64,000 bases of DNA from Holophagae bacterium (GCA_029263455.1 JAJCXM010000038.1:1-64000), one strand, 5' to 3'; numbered from the stretch's first letter, positions 42,989-52,106 are shown. The notes: generated by a model from the letters alone, not told the origin. A program made the numbers and translations.

Positions 42989-44656
42989 TCAGAGAGTTGC
43001 TTGCTTGATACGAATGTACTTGTTGAAATCGCTTGTTTGCTGAACCTGACGTTTGCCGTCGGGCCAATCAATTTCAATCGTAACGAGTCCTTGGTGGGCT
43101 CCCAGTCCGAACAAGAGGCGCAAGTCAGATTGGCTCATGAAGCTGCCTCCGCTAGTAACTTCACGTGAGCCCAGTAGCTTCTGTTCGATCGACAGCCGCA
43201 CTTTTGCGCCAATCGCAAATCGATTGACTTTGGGACCGACGAGTTCAACACCTAACCAGTTACCATTTACCGTCATCCGATTCTCAAGTAGATTGACTTG
43301 ATCATTGATGTTTGTAATTAAGAGATCTAGGCGCCCATCGTTGTTCCAATCACCAGCAGCCATGGCTCTACTAACCTGCTTCTTGGCGAACGCTGTTCCG
43401 GCCTTGTCGGAGACGTCAATAAAGCTACCGCGGCCATTGTTCTTGAGCAGGCTGTTACTTTGGCCATAGGTCATGTTGGGGTCAATCAGAGTGATATTAT
43501 CCATCACATGGCCATTGGCGACTGCCGCATCCAAATCACCGTCAAGATCATAGTCAAACCATTGCACGCCCCAGCCGACCGGGCGACGCGACAATTCCGC
43601 AATACCTGACTGCAGGGTCGCGTCCACGAATAACAAATCGCCCTGGTTTGAATAGAGCGTATTCGTTTCCATGGCGTAGTGGGTCATGATGATATCAGGC
43701 CAACCATTGTTGTCCACGTCGCCAGCTGAAACGCCCATTCCGGCTTCAGCTTCACCTTCATTGTTAAAACCAATGCCAGCTAACAAGGCTTCATCTTCAA
43801 AAACCCCGTTACCGTCATTGACGTACAGCCGATTCATGGTGCCATCGTTGGCGACAATGACATCCAAATCGTGATCGCCATCTACGTCGCTTAAGATGAC
43901 ACCAAATCCCTTTTCGTCCTTGCCGCGCTTAATACCTCGAAGCGCGCTTTCTTCCTTAAATGAACCGTCGCCTTGATTGATATACAAGTAGTCAGGGAGT
44001 CCGTTGAATGCCGTAGGTCGACAATAACTGATCAGATTCAAAGTTGCATTACTACATTGAGGATTATTTTCGAAACTGAAGTCCACATAGTTGGCCACAT
44101 AGATATCAAGATCGCCATCGCCGTCTAGGTCTCCAAAACTACAGCTGGTACCCCAAAGGTCACCGTCCACGCCAGCCTGATGAGACACATCCTTGAATGT
44201 TCCGTTTCCAAGGTTACGAAAAAGGCGATCGCGTCCGAAGTTAGTGACGAAAAGGTCAAGCCAACCGTCGCCATCATAATCGCCAGTGCAAACGCCCATG
44301 CCGCAGCCCGAATCGCCAAGCCCTGAACGTTGCGTTACATCCACGAAACGCCCATCCCGATTCTCAAACATCTGGTTTGGTACTGCCGTGCTGTCGGATG
44401 AGCCAGGAGTGGGACAGCCATTTAGAAGGTAAAGGTCTAAATCGCCATCGTTGTCAAAGTCAATCCAAGCTGCGCCTGATCCTGTCGTTTCAATGTAATA
44501 GTGTTTGCCCGATCTGAAATCGCGATGTTGAAATTTGATGCCCACCGTCTCGGTAACATCGACGAACCAGTCCTGTCCATCTTGCGCCATCAGCGAAGAA
44601 AGTGACATTATGTTAAGGGCAGCAATAATTGGAAAAAATCGCGACAAAATATTCAT
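42989..44656 (-). CDS. ASPIC/UnbV-FG-GAP exported protein (A2, last gene of the A-B-A-B-A operon)
   Basis: 555 aa with signal peptide (FFPIIAALNIMSLSSLMAQ). FG-GAP/VCBS repeats contain many D-x-D/N-x-D-G-x-x-D loops (IDFDNDGDLDLYLL, GDYDGDGWLDLFVT, GDLDGDGDLDIYVA). The family Cys pair is C-x10-C in NPQCSNATLNLISYCRP. The ASPIC/UnbV C-terminus has GSFMSQSDLRLLFGLGAHQG and IDWPDGKRQVQ. It is the most diverged of the three A proteins. Its ATG overlaps the upstream TPR stop (ATGA). UnbV/CRTAC1-type proteins have no established enzymatic activity; a scaffold or binding role is likely. Confidence 0.85.
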   Translation of the reverse strand: MNILSRFFPIIAALNIMSLSSLMAQDGQDWFVDVTETVGIKFQHRDFRSGKHYYIETTGSGAAWIDFDNDGDLDLYLLNGCPTPGSSDSTAVPNQMFENRDGRFVDVTQRSGLGDSGCGMGVCTGDYDGDGWLDLFVTNFGRDRLFRNLGNGTFKDVSHQAGVDGDLWGTSCSFGDLDGDGDLDIYVANYVDFSFENNPQCSNATLNLISYCRPTAFNGLPDYLYINQGDGSFKEESALRGIKRGKDEKGFGVILSDVDGDHDLDVIVANDGTMNRLYVNDGNGVFEDEALLAGIGFNNEGEAEAGMGVSAGDVDNNGWPDIIMTHYAMETNTLYSNQGDLLFVDATLQSGIAELSRRPVGWGVQWFDYDLDGDLDAAVANGHVMDNITLIDPNMTYGQSNSLLKNNGRGSFIDVSDKAGTAFAKKQVSRAMAAGDWNNDGRLDLLITNINDQVNLLENRMTVNGNWLGVELVGPKVNRFAIGAKVRLSIEQKLLGSREVTSGGSFMSQSDLRLLFGLGAHQGLVTIEIDWPDGKRQVQQTSDFNKYIRIKQATL

Positions 44657-46605
44657 GGTTTCAGAAATCTTTGACTGTCGTATTCATCGCAGCAGCTTTG
44701 TTTTTGTTGGAACATGTGGATGAGTATGGCTAGTTCAGCACGATCTTTATCCGTCATTTGGCTGCCGTCTTCTTCAATGTCTTTGAGGATTCTTACCGCC
44801 TCGTCGAAGCGATTGCTTTCGGCCAATGCCATAGCACGAATTTCATGCCAATCTTGGTTCTGAGCGGGTGTTAGAGCTAAAGCACGGGCGCCGTCGCGAT
44901 TGGTCTTGACGGGTGAGGAGGCAAGCATGCGCGCCATTAATTGTTGAATACGGCGGTTGTTTGGCCAATTGGAGAGTGCAGACTCCAGCTTTAGCTGCGC
45001 TGAATCCCAAGATTGCGCCATGATCAAAGCAACAATTTCACCGAGGCTAGCGTCCAAATGATCGGGATTCGACTTTCTTATGTCCGCCATAGCTTGCGCG
45101 GCTTCATCGTACCTCTTGAGCGCACCAATAATGGTGGCCCTTGTGTAGGATAGATCAGGAGTCGGTCCCAGTAAGGCAATGGCTTCATCTAAATGTTGCA
45201 ACGCGCATGGGAAATCACCTTGGCTTTGGCACATCTTGGCTAGATTCAGATGGATGCGAGCACGGTCTTCAGGGACAGTTGCCATAGCTACAGCGTCCGA
45301 ATATGACTGTTTTGCCTGCTCGTGATTGCCAAGTAATTCGTTGGCGATGGCCAGGCGCTCGTGGTACTGGAATACGTCAGGATTGAGGGTGATGGCTAGT
45401 TTCAGGTCGATTACGGCCAACTTCAGGTTGTCTTCGTGTCCACTGTTCATGAGAGCCGCAGCCCTCGAAAAGCGAATACGCGCATCATTGGGTTCAAGAT
45501 CTGCCAATTCATTGAGCAAGTCGATGGCCTCAAGCGAGTCTCCTGCGGCGATTATGCTGTTCAAGTAACGTAAACAGGGTTCGATGAAAAGATTGCCTTT
45601 ATCACAGGCCAGTTGATAGCAGGTTCTTGATTGCTGGGGTTGCTGCCGCTTTTCATAGACGATGCCCGCAGCGTAGTAGATGCGCGCCGCAACGATCGCA
45701 TTCATTTGTGCGGTTTTTAGTCCCTGTTGCGCTTGTTGCACCAAGTACTCTGCGATGCCATCTCGAGAAGTAAGTTGCGACACAATGAACGCTTCAAACT
45801 TCGGCGCAGAAAATTGCTTTTCATCGGCCGCCAACGCCAGCGCGACATGAACAGCCATGGTTGTGACGGTATCGTTGAGATCCTTCAAATGCGGATCCAG
45901 CAATTCGATTTTCCCTTCGCCGCGAGCCTGCATATGTTGGCGAGCCAAGCTATCGTCGCCCGATTTCCGGTAGGCCAGCGCCAACAGGTAGTGAATTGAA
46001 GTCGCCTTCGGCTGCAGCTCAAGCGCACGTGTGAAGTGTTGAATGGCAGCTGAGGAATCGCCTTTATTGCTAGCGGCTTGGCCTAATCCGAACCAGGTAG
46101 ACGCGTTGTTTGGTTCTAGCTTGGCTGCGCCGTTGAAACTGTCTTGTGCTTCGTCATTGAGGTTCTTGTCTAGCAGTACATTGCCTAGACGTATAAGTGG
46201 CCAAGGGTCTTGCGGCCGTTGAAGGGTTAGACCACGGTAACATTCTTGTGCGCGATCTAGTTGGCCCTTCAATTTGTACAAGAAACCAGCGAAATATGGC
46301 CATCTTAGATTGTCTGCGTCCAAGATCAGGGCGTTCTCATACGCCACTAACGCTGCGTCTTCAAGTTCCATCGCATGTAAATTGAGTGCTAACTGTCCGT
46401 AAAACGAACCTAGTTCAATGTCAGATACACGAGCATCTTGTTTCGCTTGTTCAATTTGAGCAAGCATGTTGGTTAGTCCGGCACGAATGGTTTCGTGCAG
46501 TTGCGATAAGTCGCTTTTGGGCACGTCTTTCAACAATGCCCGACTCGTTTGAGCCTGCAGCACCGACGTTAGTAGCCCCAAACCAAGTAGACAGTACTTA
46601 ATCAT
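44653..46605 (-). CDS. Exported TPR protein (B1) with C-terminal QSCC motif
   Basis: 650 aa from ATG 46605, overlapping the upstream A1 stop by 4 nt; a longer in-frame start overlaps A1 by 60 nt and lacks a signal peptide. The signal is MIKYCLLGLGLLTSVLQAQ. TPR units fill ~50-210 (ALVAYENALILDADNLRWPY, DEAQDSFNGAAKLEPNNAST) and again ~330-600. Between them lies a shared non-TPR module beginning RGEGKIELLDPHL and MAVHVALALA. It ends IHMFQQKQSCCDEYDSQ, a cysteine pair 11 residues from the C-terminus, matching B0. It is probably periplasmic and partners the A proteins (inference). Confidence 0.85.
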   Translation of the reverse strand: MIKYCLLGLGLLTSVLQAQTSRALLKDVPKSDLSQLHETIRAGLTNMLAQIEQAKQDARVSDIELGSFYGQLALNLHAMELEDAALVAYENALILDADNLRWPYFAGFLYKLKGQLDRAQECYRGLTLQRPQDPWPLIRLGNVLLDKNLNDEAQDSFNGAAKLEPNNASTWFGLGQAASNKGDSSAAIQHFTRALELQPKATSIHYLLALAYRKSGDDSLARQHMQARGEGKIELLDPHLKDLNDTVTTMAVHVALALAADEKQFSAPKFEAFIVSQLTSRDGIAEYLVQQAQQGLKTAQMNAIVAARIYYAAGIVYEKRQQPQQSRTCYQLACDKGNLFIEPCLRYLNSIIAAGDSLEAIDLLNELADLEPNDARIRFSRAAALMNSGHEDNLKLAVIDLKLAITLNPDVFQYHERLAIANELLGNHEQAKQSYSDAVAMATVPEDRARIHLNLAKMCQSQGDFPCALQHLDEAIALLGPTPDLSYTRATIIGALKRYDEAAQAMADIRKSNPDHLDASLGEIVALIMAQSWDSAQLKLESALSNWPNNRRIQQLMARMLASSPVKTNRDGARALALTPAQNQDWHEIRAMALAESNRFDEAVRILKDIEEDGSQMTDKDRAELAILIHMFQQKQSCCDEYDSQRFLKP

Positions 46606-48323
46606 GGTTCTCGAATACCACTGCCGCGTGTCAGCACATGATATTGATTGGGTTGAAGTTGTGACCAAACTTCGTTCGAACCATCTAAGTAACGTGCTTC
46701 GACGCGGACTTTATTCGTATTCTTTGCTAAACCAAATAAGCAACGTGGATCTTGACTAGACGCGTAACTAGATGTGCGGCGGACGCGGCGCCATAATCGT
46801 TTGCCGCCTTCGTCTCCAATACCAACCAGCGTATCGATCTGATCAAATTTCTTTGAGGTGTCTAGGAGTTTTATGCCAATCCAGTTGTTCTCCTGACCTA
46901 ATTGATTGATGAGCAGACGAACGGGCCCGCTGTTGTTGCTAACTAAAATATCGGCGTCGCCGTCGTTGTCAATATCGCCAAATGCGGCACCTCGACTGAC
47001 TTCCGATAGTTTGAATACCGGCCCAGCCGAGGCGCTTACTTCTTCAAGTTTCCCTTGTCCGAGGTTACGAAACAATTGATTGGGCTGATGGACAGGGTAG
47101 GGGTCTTTCTGGCGTTGAAGCGCCTCGATTGCGTAGACATTGCCATTGGCAATAAAGAGATCCAGATTGCCATCGTTATCGTAATCCGTCCATCCAGTTC
47201 CAAAGCCCGTAGCTGATCTCGTCCTTGGTCCAATGCCAGCCTGCAAAGTCTGATCTTCAAAAAATCGATTGTTTTGATTGTTGTAGAGCGTGTGCGTCTC
47301 GGTTGAGAGGTGGGTCACAAAGAGGTCCAAGTCACCGTCGCCGTCATAGTCTTCGACCTCAATGCCCATGCTGGCTTCGGCCGCTCCTTTTGCGTTAACG
47401 GCACAGCCAAGGAAAAGAGCTTCGTCTTGAAACGTACCGTCACCTTGATTGATCCACATAATATTTGGATCGGCGTCGTTGGCCACGTAAATATCCAAGA
47501 AATGATCTTGATTGAAATCAAAGGCAACAACGCCGAGGCCTGATCCGAACGCGTTGATTTTTGCTCGCGCCGTTACATCTTCGAATCGACCATTCCCCAA
47601 ATTCTTGAGCAGGCGATCTGGCGCGTCGGGATAGACAGACGGCCCGCAATAGCCATCGCTACCGGACTTTGTCGGACACTTACGGTGATTCTTGAAGTCA
47701 AATTGAATGTAGTTACTGACAAATAAATCCAGATGACCATCATTGTTGTAATCAAGAAAAATGGCGGCAACACTCCAGTTTGGGTCGTCGCTGGCCGTCG
47801 CCCGGGTCACATCCTCAAATGTCCCGTCACCCTTGTTTCGCCACAACTGATTGGGCCCGTAGTTGGTGATATATAGATCTAGCCAGCCATCGCTATCGTA
47901 ATCGCCGATTGTGACGCCCATGCCATATCCATATGCGCGGATACCGCTGGATTCCGTGACGTCGGTAAATTTGATTTGTCGGCTGCCGTCTGCAAGGACC
48001 TTCAAGTCGTTGCGATATAGTCGGTCCATTAACGGCACTGGCGATTTCGGTGGAAAAACGGCATCTTCTAACTTTTTGTCTGGACCCAGTAATTGGCCTT
48101 GAACCAAGAACACGTCTAAATCGCCGTCACCGTCAAAATCAAAAAGGGCGCATCCGCTTCCCATGGTTTCCGCAATATACAAGGATCCTGTCATGCCGTT
48201 AAAGTGAACAAAATCGAGCCCGGTAGCTTGAGACTCTTCTAAATAAATGGGTGGTTCTTGAGCAACGGTTGCCAGTGACCAAAGGAAACAGATTGAGGGC
48301 CACACAAGAGCACGCGACTTCAT
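46602..48323 (-). CDS. ASPIC/UnbV-FG-GAP exported protein (A1)
   Basis: 573 aa with signal peptide (LVWPSICFLWSLATVAQ). The opening block GLDFVHFNGMTGSLYIAETM and ALFDFDGDGDLDVFLVQG is nearly the same as in A0, showing recent duplication. FG-GAP loops include GDYDSDGWLDLYIT and EDYDGDGDLDLFVT. The Cys pair is C-x9-C in KCPTKSGSDGYCGP. In the ASPIC/UnbV C-terminus (SYASSQDPRCLFGLA, then VEARYLDGS) the usual WPDG is replaced by YLDG. It overlaps both neighbours by ATGA. Function is unknown; Ca-stabilised propeller-type scaffold on family grounds. Confidence 0.87.
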   Translation of the reverse strand: MKSRALVWPSICFLWSLATVAQEPPIYLEESQATGLDFVHFNGMTGSLYIAETMGSGCALFDFDGDGDLDVFLVQGQLLGPDKKLEDAVFPPKSPVPLMDRLYRNDLKVLADGSRQIKFTDVTESSGIRAYGYGMGVTIGDYDSDGWLDLYITNYGPNQLWRNKGDGTFEDVTRATASDDPNWSVAAIFLDYNNDGHLDLFVSNYIQFDFKNHRKCPTKSGSDGYCGPSVYPDAPDRLLKNLGNGRFEDVTARAKINAFGSGLGVVAFDFNQDHFLDIYVANDADPNIMWINQGDGTFQDEALFLGCAVNAKGAAEASMGIEVEDYDGDGDLDLFVTHLSTETHTLYNNQNNRFFEDQTLQAGIGPRTRSATGFGTGWTDYDNDGNLDLFIANGNVYAIEALQRQKDPYPVHQPNQLFRNLGQGKLEEVSASAGPVFKLSEVSRGAAFGDIDNDGDADILVSNNSGPVRLLINQLGQENNWIGIKLLDTSKKFDQIDTLVGIGDEGGKRLWRRVRRTSSYASSQDPRCLFGLAKNTNKVRVEARYLDGSNEVWSQLQPNQYHVLTRGSGIREP

Positions 48324-50275
48324 GGTAAAAGCACGCTGACATTAGTTTTAGTGCAACAAGATTGCTGAGCCTGATAACGTAAGAGATTGCTATACAGCCA
48401 ACTCACCCGATTTTGGTCACCAACTGCTCGGGCGGATTCTATGAGTTCCGACTGCACTCTTTGTGCCTGTTTGAAATCGTTTCTTTGTGCATAGGCCATA
48501 GCTAATGTCTCGCTGTACGAAGTGTTTGCCATTAAGTTGTCCAGCTTTTGCAGGAGATCTAGGGCCACTTCACCGTCTCGCAGCGAGGGGTCGGGAGCTG
48601 CGACAAGAAGTCTTGCAGCTAGATGAATGAGCTTCATGCTTTGTGGCATCGCAAGCACATCCTTTTCGATGACACTCAAAGCCAGCTCAAATTGTTCGCT
48701 TAAAATCAAAGCTGCATATCGTCCTATTCTAGCCGCTTCGTTTTGAGGTTGATCATCCAAGACCTTCGTGTATTGATTGACAGCCTCGCTGTATTTATCT
48801 TTGAATGCCAATGCTGCAGCTAGATTGATGCGAATATCGGCAGCTTCTGGCTGATGCGCGAGAGCTTGTTCAAACTCATGAATAGCGAACTCCAACTTCT
48901 GCTGATTCAGATAGATACGACCCTTTCCCGCGCGGCATTGTGCCAGAACAGCGGCTTCATCACGTAACGACAACAATTGATCATAGATTTTTAGTGACTC
49001 TTGTGGTCGGGCCTGCTCAGACAACTGAGCCAAAGTGAGAAGCGCGTCAACTTGGTTAGGCTCAAATTGGAGGATACGGTTGAGGTCCTCTATGGCGCGG
49101 TCGACCTGTTTGTCGTCCCTTAAAGCTCGAGATCGGTCAAGTAGAACCGAAATCTGATTGGGTTTGGCTTTCAATAGATTCGTGTAGCAGTCAATTTCTT
49201 CCTGGTAACGCTGGTTGCGTGCATAGATATGGCCTAGTTTTCGCCAGGGTTCGATAAATTGTGGATTGGAAGTGAGGGCGGATTTATAAGAAAGCTCTGC
49301 TTGATGGTCGTCGCCTCGAAACTCCTGAATAACGCCAATCGCGTAGTGGATATGGGCCAATTCGTCTTTGGTAGCGAGTTGCTGACTTGATTTATGTTTA
49401 AGGGCATCACTTAAATAAGTTACGCTGCCTTTCTTGCTAGCGATATTGCTGCGGATGTAGCCTTCGAAATCGCTTAGCGCGACCGAAGCAGAATCTTTTG
49501 CCATGGCTAGGACTACTTGCAGCGACGATACCGTGACGATGCCAGCTAGCTGTCCGACTCTGGGATCTGGAAATACGATCACCCCTTCACCACGTTGGGA
49601 CAAGAATTCGCGCGCCTTTTCTCGGTTTCCGGCGCCGCGATAGGCTAAACCGAGCGGGTAATGGATGGTGGTTGCGTCCGGTTGTAATGAGAGTGCTTTT
49701 TCGAGGTGCGTGACGGCTAAATCAAATTCGCCTAAATCAGACAAAGCACGTCCGAGGCCATACAAGGCGAAAGCGCTAGCGTCATCAATGGCCAGTGCTT
49801 TTTTGAAGTATTCTGCTGCTTCTTGAGGCCGATTCAAATCCAACAGTACGTGGCCGCACCTGACTAGGGCAAAATATTCATTGGGATCTATGGTCAGAGC
49901 TTGGTCAAAATATTTGACAGATTCCTCGAGATTTCCCATCTCCATTAAGTTAAAGCCTAGATAGTAGGCCCAGCGAATGTCATCGGGGGCTAATTTCAAG
50001 GCGTTTGCGTAGGCCGTATTTGCCTCTTCACGATAATTATGAGCGTGCAGGACGAGACCGTACCCGCCATAGGCGTCGGCTTTTTCTTTTTTGGTCTTGG
50101 TAACGTCATTAACTAGGTCGTAAACAGCCTTAAAGGTGTTTTCTATGTTTTCCTTGATGCCACTTTTCAGCTGGCTTGTGTCAGGCATACTCAAAGGTTC
50201 AACTGTTTGAGAAAAAACGAAAGTGGTAGACAACAGCAACGCTAGAACTTTGAGCCCAGGGTTCAGCAGATTCAT
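48320..50275 (-). CDS. Exported TPR protein (B0) with C-terminal QSCC motif
   Basis: 651 aa with signal peptide (GLKVLALLLSTTFVFSQ). TPR units occupy ~65-215 (EEANTAYANALKLAPDDIRW, ESVKYFDQALTIDPNEYF, LAVTHLEKALSLQPDATT) and ~300-560. They are separated by the B-family module RGEGVIVFPDPRVGQLAGIV...SLQVVLAMA. The C-terminus reads LLRYQAQQSCCTKTNVSVLLP, with the Cys pair 10 residues from the end. Its ATG overlaps the A0 stop and its stop overlaps the A1 start. Domain layout and motifs make it a paralogue of B1. Confidence 0.86.
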   Translation of the reverse strand: MNLLNPGLKVLALLLSTTFVFSQTVEPLSMPDTSQLKSGIKENIENTFKAVYDLVNDVTKTKKEKADAYGGYGLVLHAHNYREEANTAYANALKLAPDDIRWAYYLGFNLMEMGNLEESVKYFDQALTIDPNEYFALVRCGHVLLDLNRPQEAAEYFKKALAIDDASAFALYGLGRALSDLGEFDLAVTHLEKALSLQPDATTIHYPLGLAYRGAGNREKAREFLSQRGEGVIVFPDPRVGQLAGIVTVSSLQVVLAMAKDSASVALSDFEGYIRSNIASKKGSVTYLSDALKHKSSQQLATKDELAHIHYAIGVIQEFRGDDHQAELSYKSALTSNPQFIEPWRKLGHIYARNQRYQEEIDCYTNLLKAKPNQISVLLDRSRALRDDKQVDRAIEDLNRILQFEPNQVDALLTLAQLSEQARPQESLKIYDQLLSLRDEAAVLAQCRAGKGRIYLNQQKLEFAIHEFEQALAHQPEAADIRINLAAALAFKDKYSEAVNQYTKVLDDQPQNEAARIGRYAALILSEQFELALSVIEKDVLAMPQSMKLIHLAARLLVAAPDPSLRDGEVALDLLQKLDNLMANTSYSETLAMAYAQRNDFKQAQRVQSELIESARAVGDQNRVSWLYSNLLRYQAQQSCCTKTNVSVLLP

Positions 50276-51999
50276 TCTTTACTCCCTTCCCCTTGTGTTA
50301 GGGAGACATATTGATTGGGTTTTACGTCCTTCCAATGTTCAACCTGGCCATTTGGCCAATGCACTTCGAGGTTACAGCTTTTCGAGTTGGATCCAAGTCC
50401 AAAAAGCAGGCGACCATCGTGGCTGGAAGAATAGGAGCCATCTACCCGAACGCGTCGCCAAATGGGTGGCCGATCGGTTTGTGTCAAACGCACCCTTGTT
50501 TGGGTCACGTCCACGCCTTTAGTGGATTTGCAGTGCACACCCAGCCAGGAATTTTTTTGGCCCACCTGATTCAAGAGCAGGCGTGCTGGCCCACTGTTAT
50601 TGGCGACCAGTACATCGCAGTCGCCGTCATTATCGATATCGCCGATGGCAACGCCGCGGCCTACCTCCGACAGCGAAAAGTAGGCACCGCTATTGAGTTC
50701 TTCAAAAGTACCGTCGCTATTAGCGCGGTAGAGTTGGTCACTTTGGTGAAGCGGAAATGGGTCTTTTAATTTAACTAAATCTGGTTGCATGTTCACGGCA
50801 CCGTTGGCTATGAATAGATCCAGTTGCCCATCATTATCATAGTCAATCCAAGCCGTACCAAAACCCGTTTTGTGCAAGCTGGATGCGCCTAAACCGACGG
50901 TCAAAGTAACATCACGAAAGATTCCCTGTCCTTCGTTGCGAAAGAGCGTATTGGTTTCTCCGTTGAGGTGGGTCATGAAGAGGTCCTGGTCTCCATCTCC
51001 GTCTATATCAGCGGCGTCAACGCCCATGCTGGCTTCGGTTGCGCCATTGAGATTGACCGCACAACCTGCGATGATGCCGTCGTCGATGAATTGGCCGTTA
51101 CCCTGGTTCAACCATAAGAAATTTGGGTCGGCATCGTTTGCGACATAGAAATCTAACAAGCGATCGCCATTGAAGTCTGCGGCAATAACACCAAGACCAG
51201 ACGCAGCAACGCCGTGAATGCCTGCTTTTTGTGATACGTCTTCGAAAACGCCACCGCCCAAGTTGCGGTAGAGGCGGTCTTTCTGGTCTAAATACGAGGA
51301 AGGACCACAGTAATCGACGTAACCTGTGGCTGAGGTGCAAACTTTATGCAGGTCATCACTGAAGTGAACGTAGTTGGCGATATACAAATCCATATTGCCG
51401 TCTTGATCATAATCGGCAAAGCTGGCAGAAACACTCCAGTCAATAGCCGTCAAGTTGCTCTCTTTGGTGATGTCATCAAAGGTGCCGTCACCGTTATTGC
51501 GCCAGAGCTGGTTGGATCCGTAGTTTAAGACCAGGATGTCTAGCCAACCATCGTTGTTGATATCGCAAACAGCCACGCCAATACCGTAGCCAGTGGCCAT
51601 GATTCCACTGGCTTCAGTGACATCCGTAAAGGATAAGCGACGAGAACTGTCAGCACCGACTGTCAGGTCATTGCGAAAGAGACGATCGCGAGTGGGAAGG
51701 GGCTCTTGACTTGGGAAAACCGCATCGGACATAGTCTTGTTGCGTCCAAGCAAGTGTCCTTGAACCAGGTACACATCCAAATCGCCATCGTTGTCGTAAT
51801 CGAATAAGGCGCATCCAGGTCCCATTTCTTCAAGGATGTAGAGATCGCCCACCATGCCGTTGAAATGGTTGAACTTCAGGCCCGAGCTGATGGCTGATTC
51901 CACAAAGATCTCGCCCGCGAATGAATGGCAGCCAAGGGCTGCTAGAACGTGAATCAAAATGATGGGCATGTTTTTCGGGCGACTGCTTGATCGGCGCAA
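50272..51999 (-). CDS. ASPIC/UnbV-FG-GAP exported protein (A0, first gene of the A-B-A-B-A operon)
   Basis: 575 aa from TTG 51999, nine bases after GGGAG. It gives a basic n-region before the signal core (MPIILIHVLAALGCHSFAG). ATG 51969 is the alternative. It has repeated FG-GAP loops (ALFDYDNDGDLDVYLVQG, CDINNDGWLDILVL, ADIDGDGDQDLFMT, GDIDNDGDCDVLVA). The Cys pair is C-x9-C in VCTSATGYVDYCGP. The ASPIC/UnbV C-terminus (YSSSHDGRLLFGLG, VHWPNGQVEHW) is canonical. It is preceded by a strong promoter at 52077-52105 and a leader hairpin. It is the closest paralogue of A1. Confidence 0.87.
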   Translation of the reverse strand: MRRSSSRPKNMPIILIHVLAALGCHSFAGEIFVESAISSGLKFNHFNGMVGDLYILEEMGPGCALFDYDNDGDLDVYLVQGHLLGRNKTMSDAVFPSQEPLPTRDRLFRNDLTVGADSSRRLSFTDVTEASGIMATGYGIGVAVCDINNDGWLDILVLNYGSNQLWRNNGDGTFDDITKESNLTAIDWSVSASFADYDQDGNMDLYIANYVHFSDDLHKVCTSATGYVDYCGPSSYLDQKDRLYRNLGGGVFEDVSQKAGIHGVAASGLGVIAADFNGDRLLDFYVANDADPNFLWLNQGNGQFIDDGIIAGCAVNLNGATEASMGVDAADIDGDGDQDLFMTHLNGETNTLFRNEGQGIFRDVTLTVGLGASSLHKTGFGTAWIDYDNDGQLDLFIANGAVNMQPDLVKLKDPFPLHQSDQLYRANSDGTFEELNSGAYFSLSEVGRGVAIGDIDNDGDCDVLVANNSGPARLLLNQVGQKNSWLGVHCKSTKGVDVTQTRVRLTQTDRPPIWRRVRVDGSYSSSHDGRLLFGLGSNSKSCNLEVHWPNGQVEHWKDVKPNQYVSLTQGEGSKE

Positions 52000-52032
52000 A
52001 ATTCATCTCTCCCGGTTCTTATTATTCAATGG

Positions 52033-52049
52033 CAAAGGATCTTCCTTTG
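52033..52049 (-). other. Leader hairpin of the A-B operon
   Basis: CAAAGGA-TCT-TCCTTTG forms a perfect 7-bp stem with a 3-nt loop. It lies between the predicted transcription start (~52070) and the ribosome-binding site of A0. It has no T-tract and may affect transcript stability or initiation. Confidence 0.4.
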
Positions 52050-52076
52050 ATTAATCTAAAAACGTCGATCCGCCTA

Positions 52077-52105
52077 ATTCTAAGTTATGGCTAGTTTCAT
52101 GCCAA
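52077..52105 (-). promoter_or_regulatory. Sigma-70-type promoter of the A-B-A-B-A operon
   Basis: On the minus strand TTGGCA (52105-52100), exactly 17 bp, then TAGAAT (52082-52077); each hexamer matches consensus at 5 of 6 bases. It lies directly after the stop of the COX2-like gene and ~78 bp before A0, so the five-gene operon can be transcribed independently of the rhodanese/COX2-like pair. Confidence 0.65.
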
Positions 52106-52106
52106 A

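Noticed and set aside
50311-50769. 152-codon plus-strand frame opposite A0
   Set aside because: Antisense to the ASPIC domain and FG-GAP repeats of A0, whose D-x-D-x-D-G motifs are unmistakable.
42989-51999. Integrin or cartilage-protein-like function for the FG-GAP/ASPIC proteins
   Set aside because: CRTAC1 and integrins share FG-GAP-type repeats, but this does not transfer a function to bacterial ASPIC/UnbV proteins.
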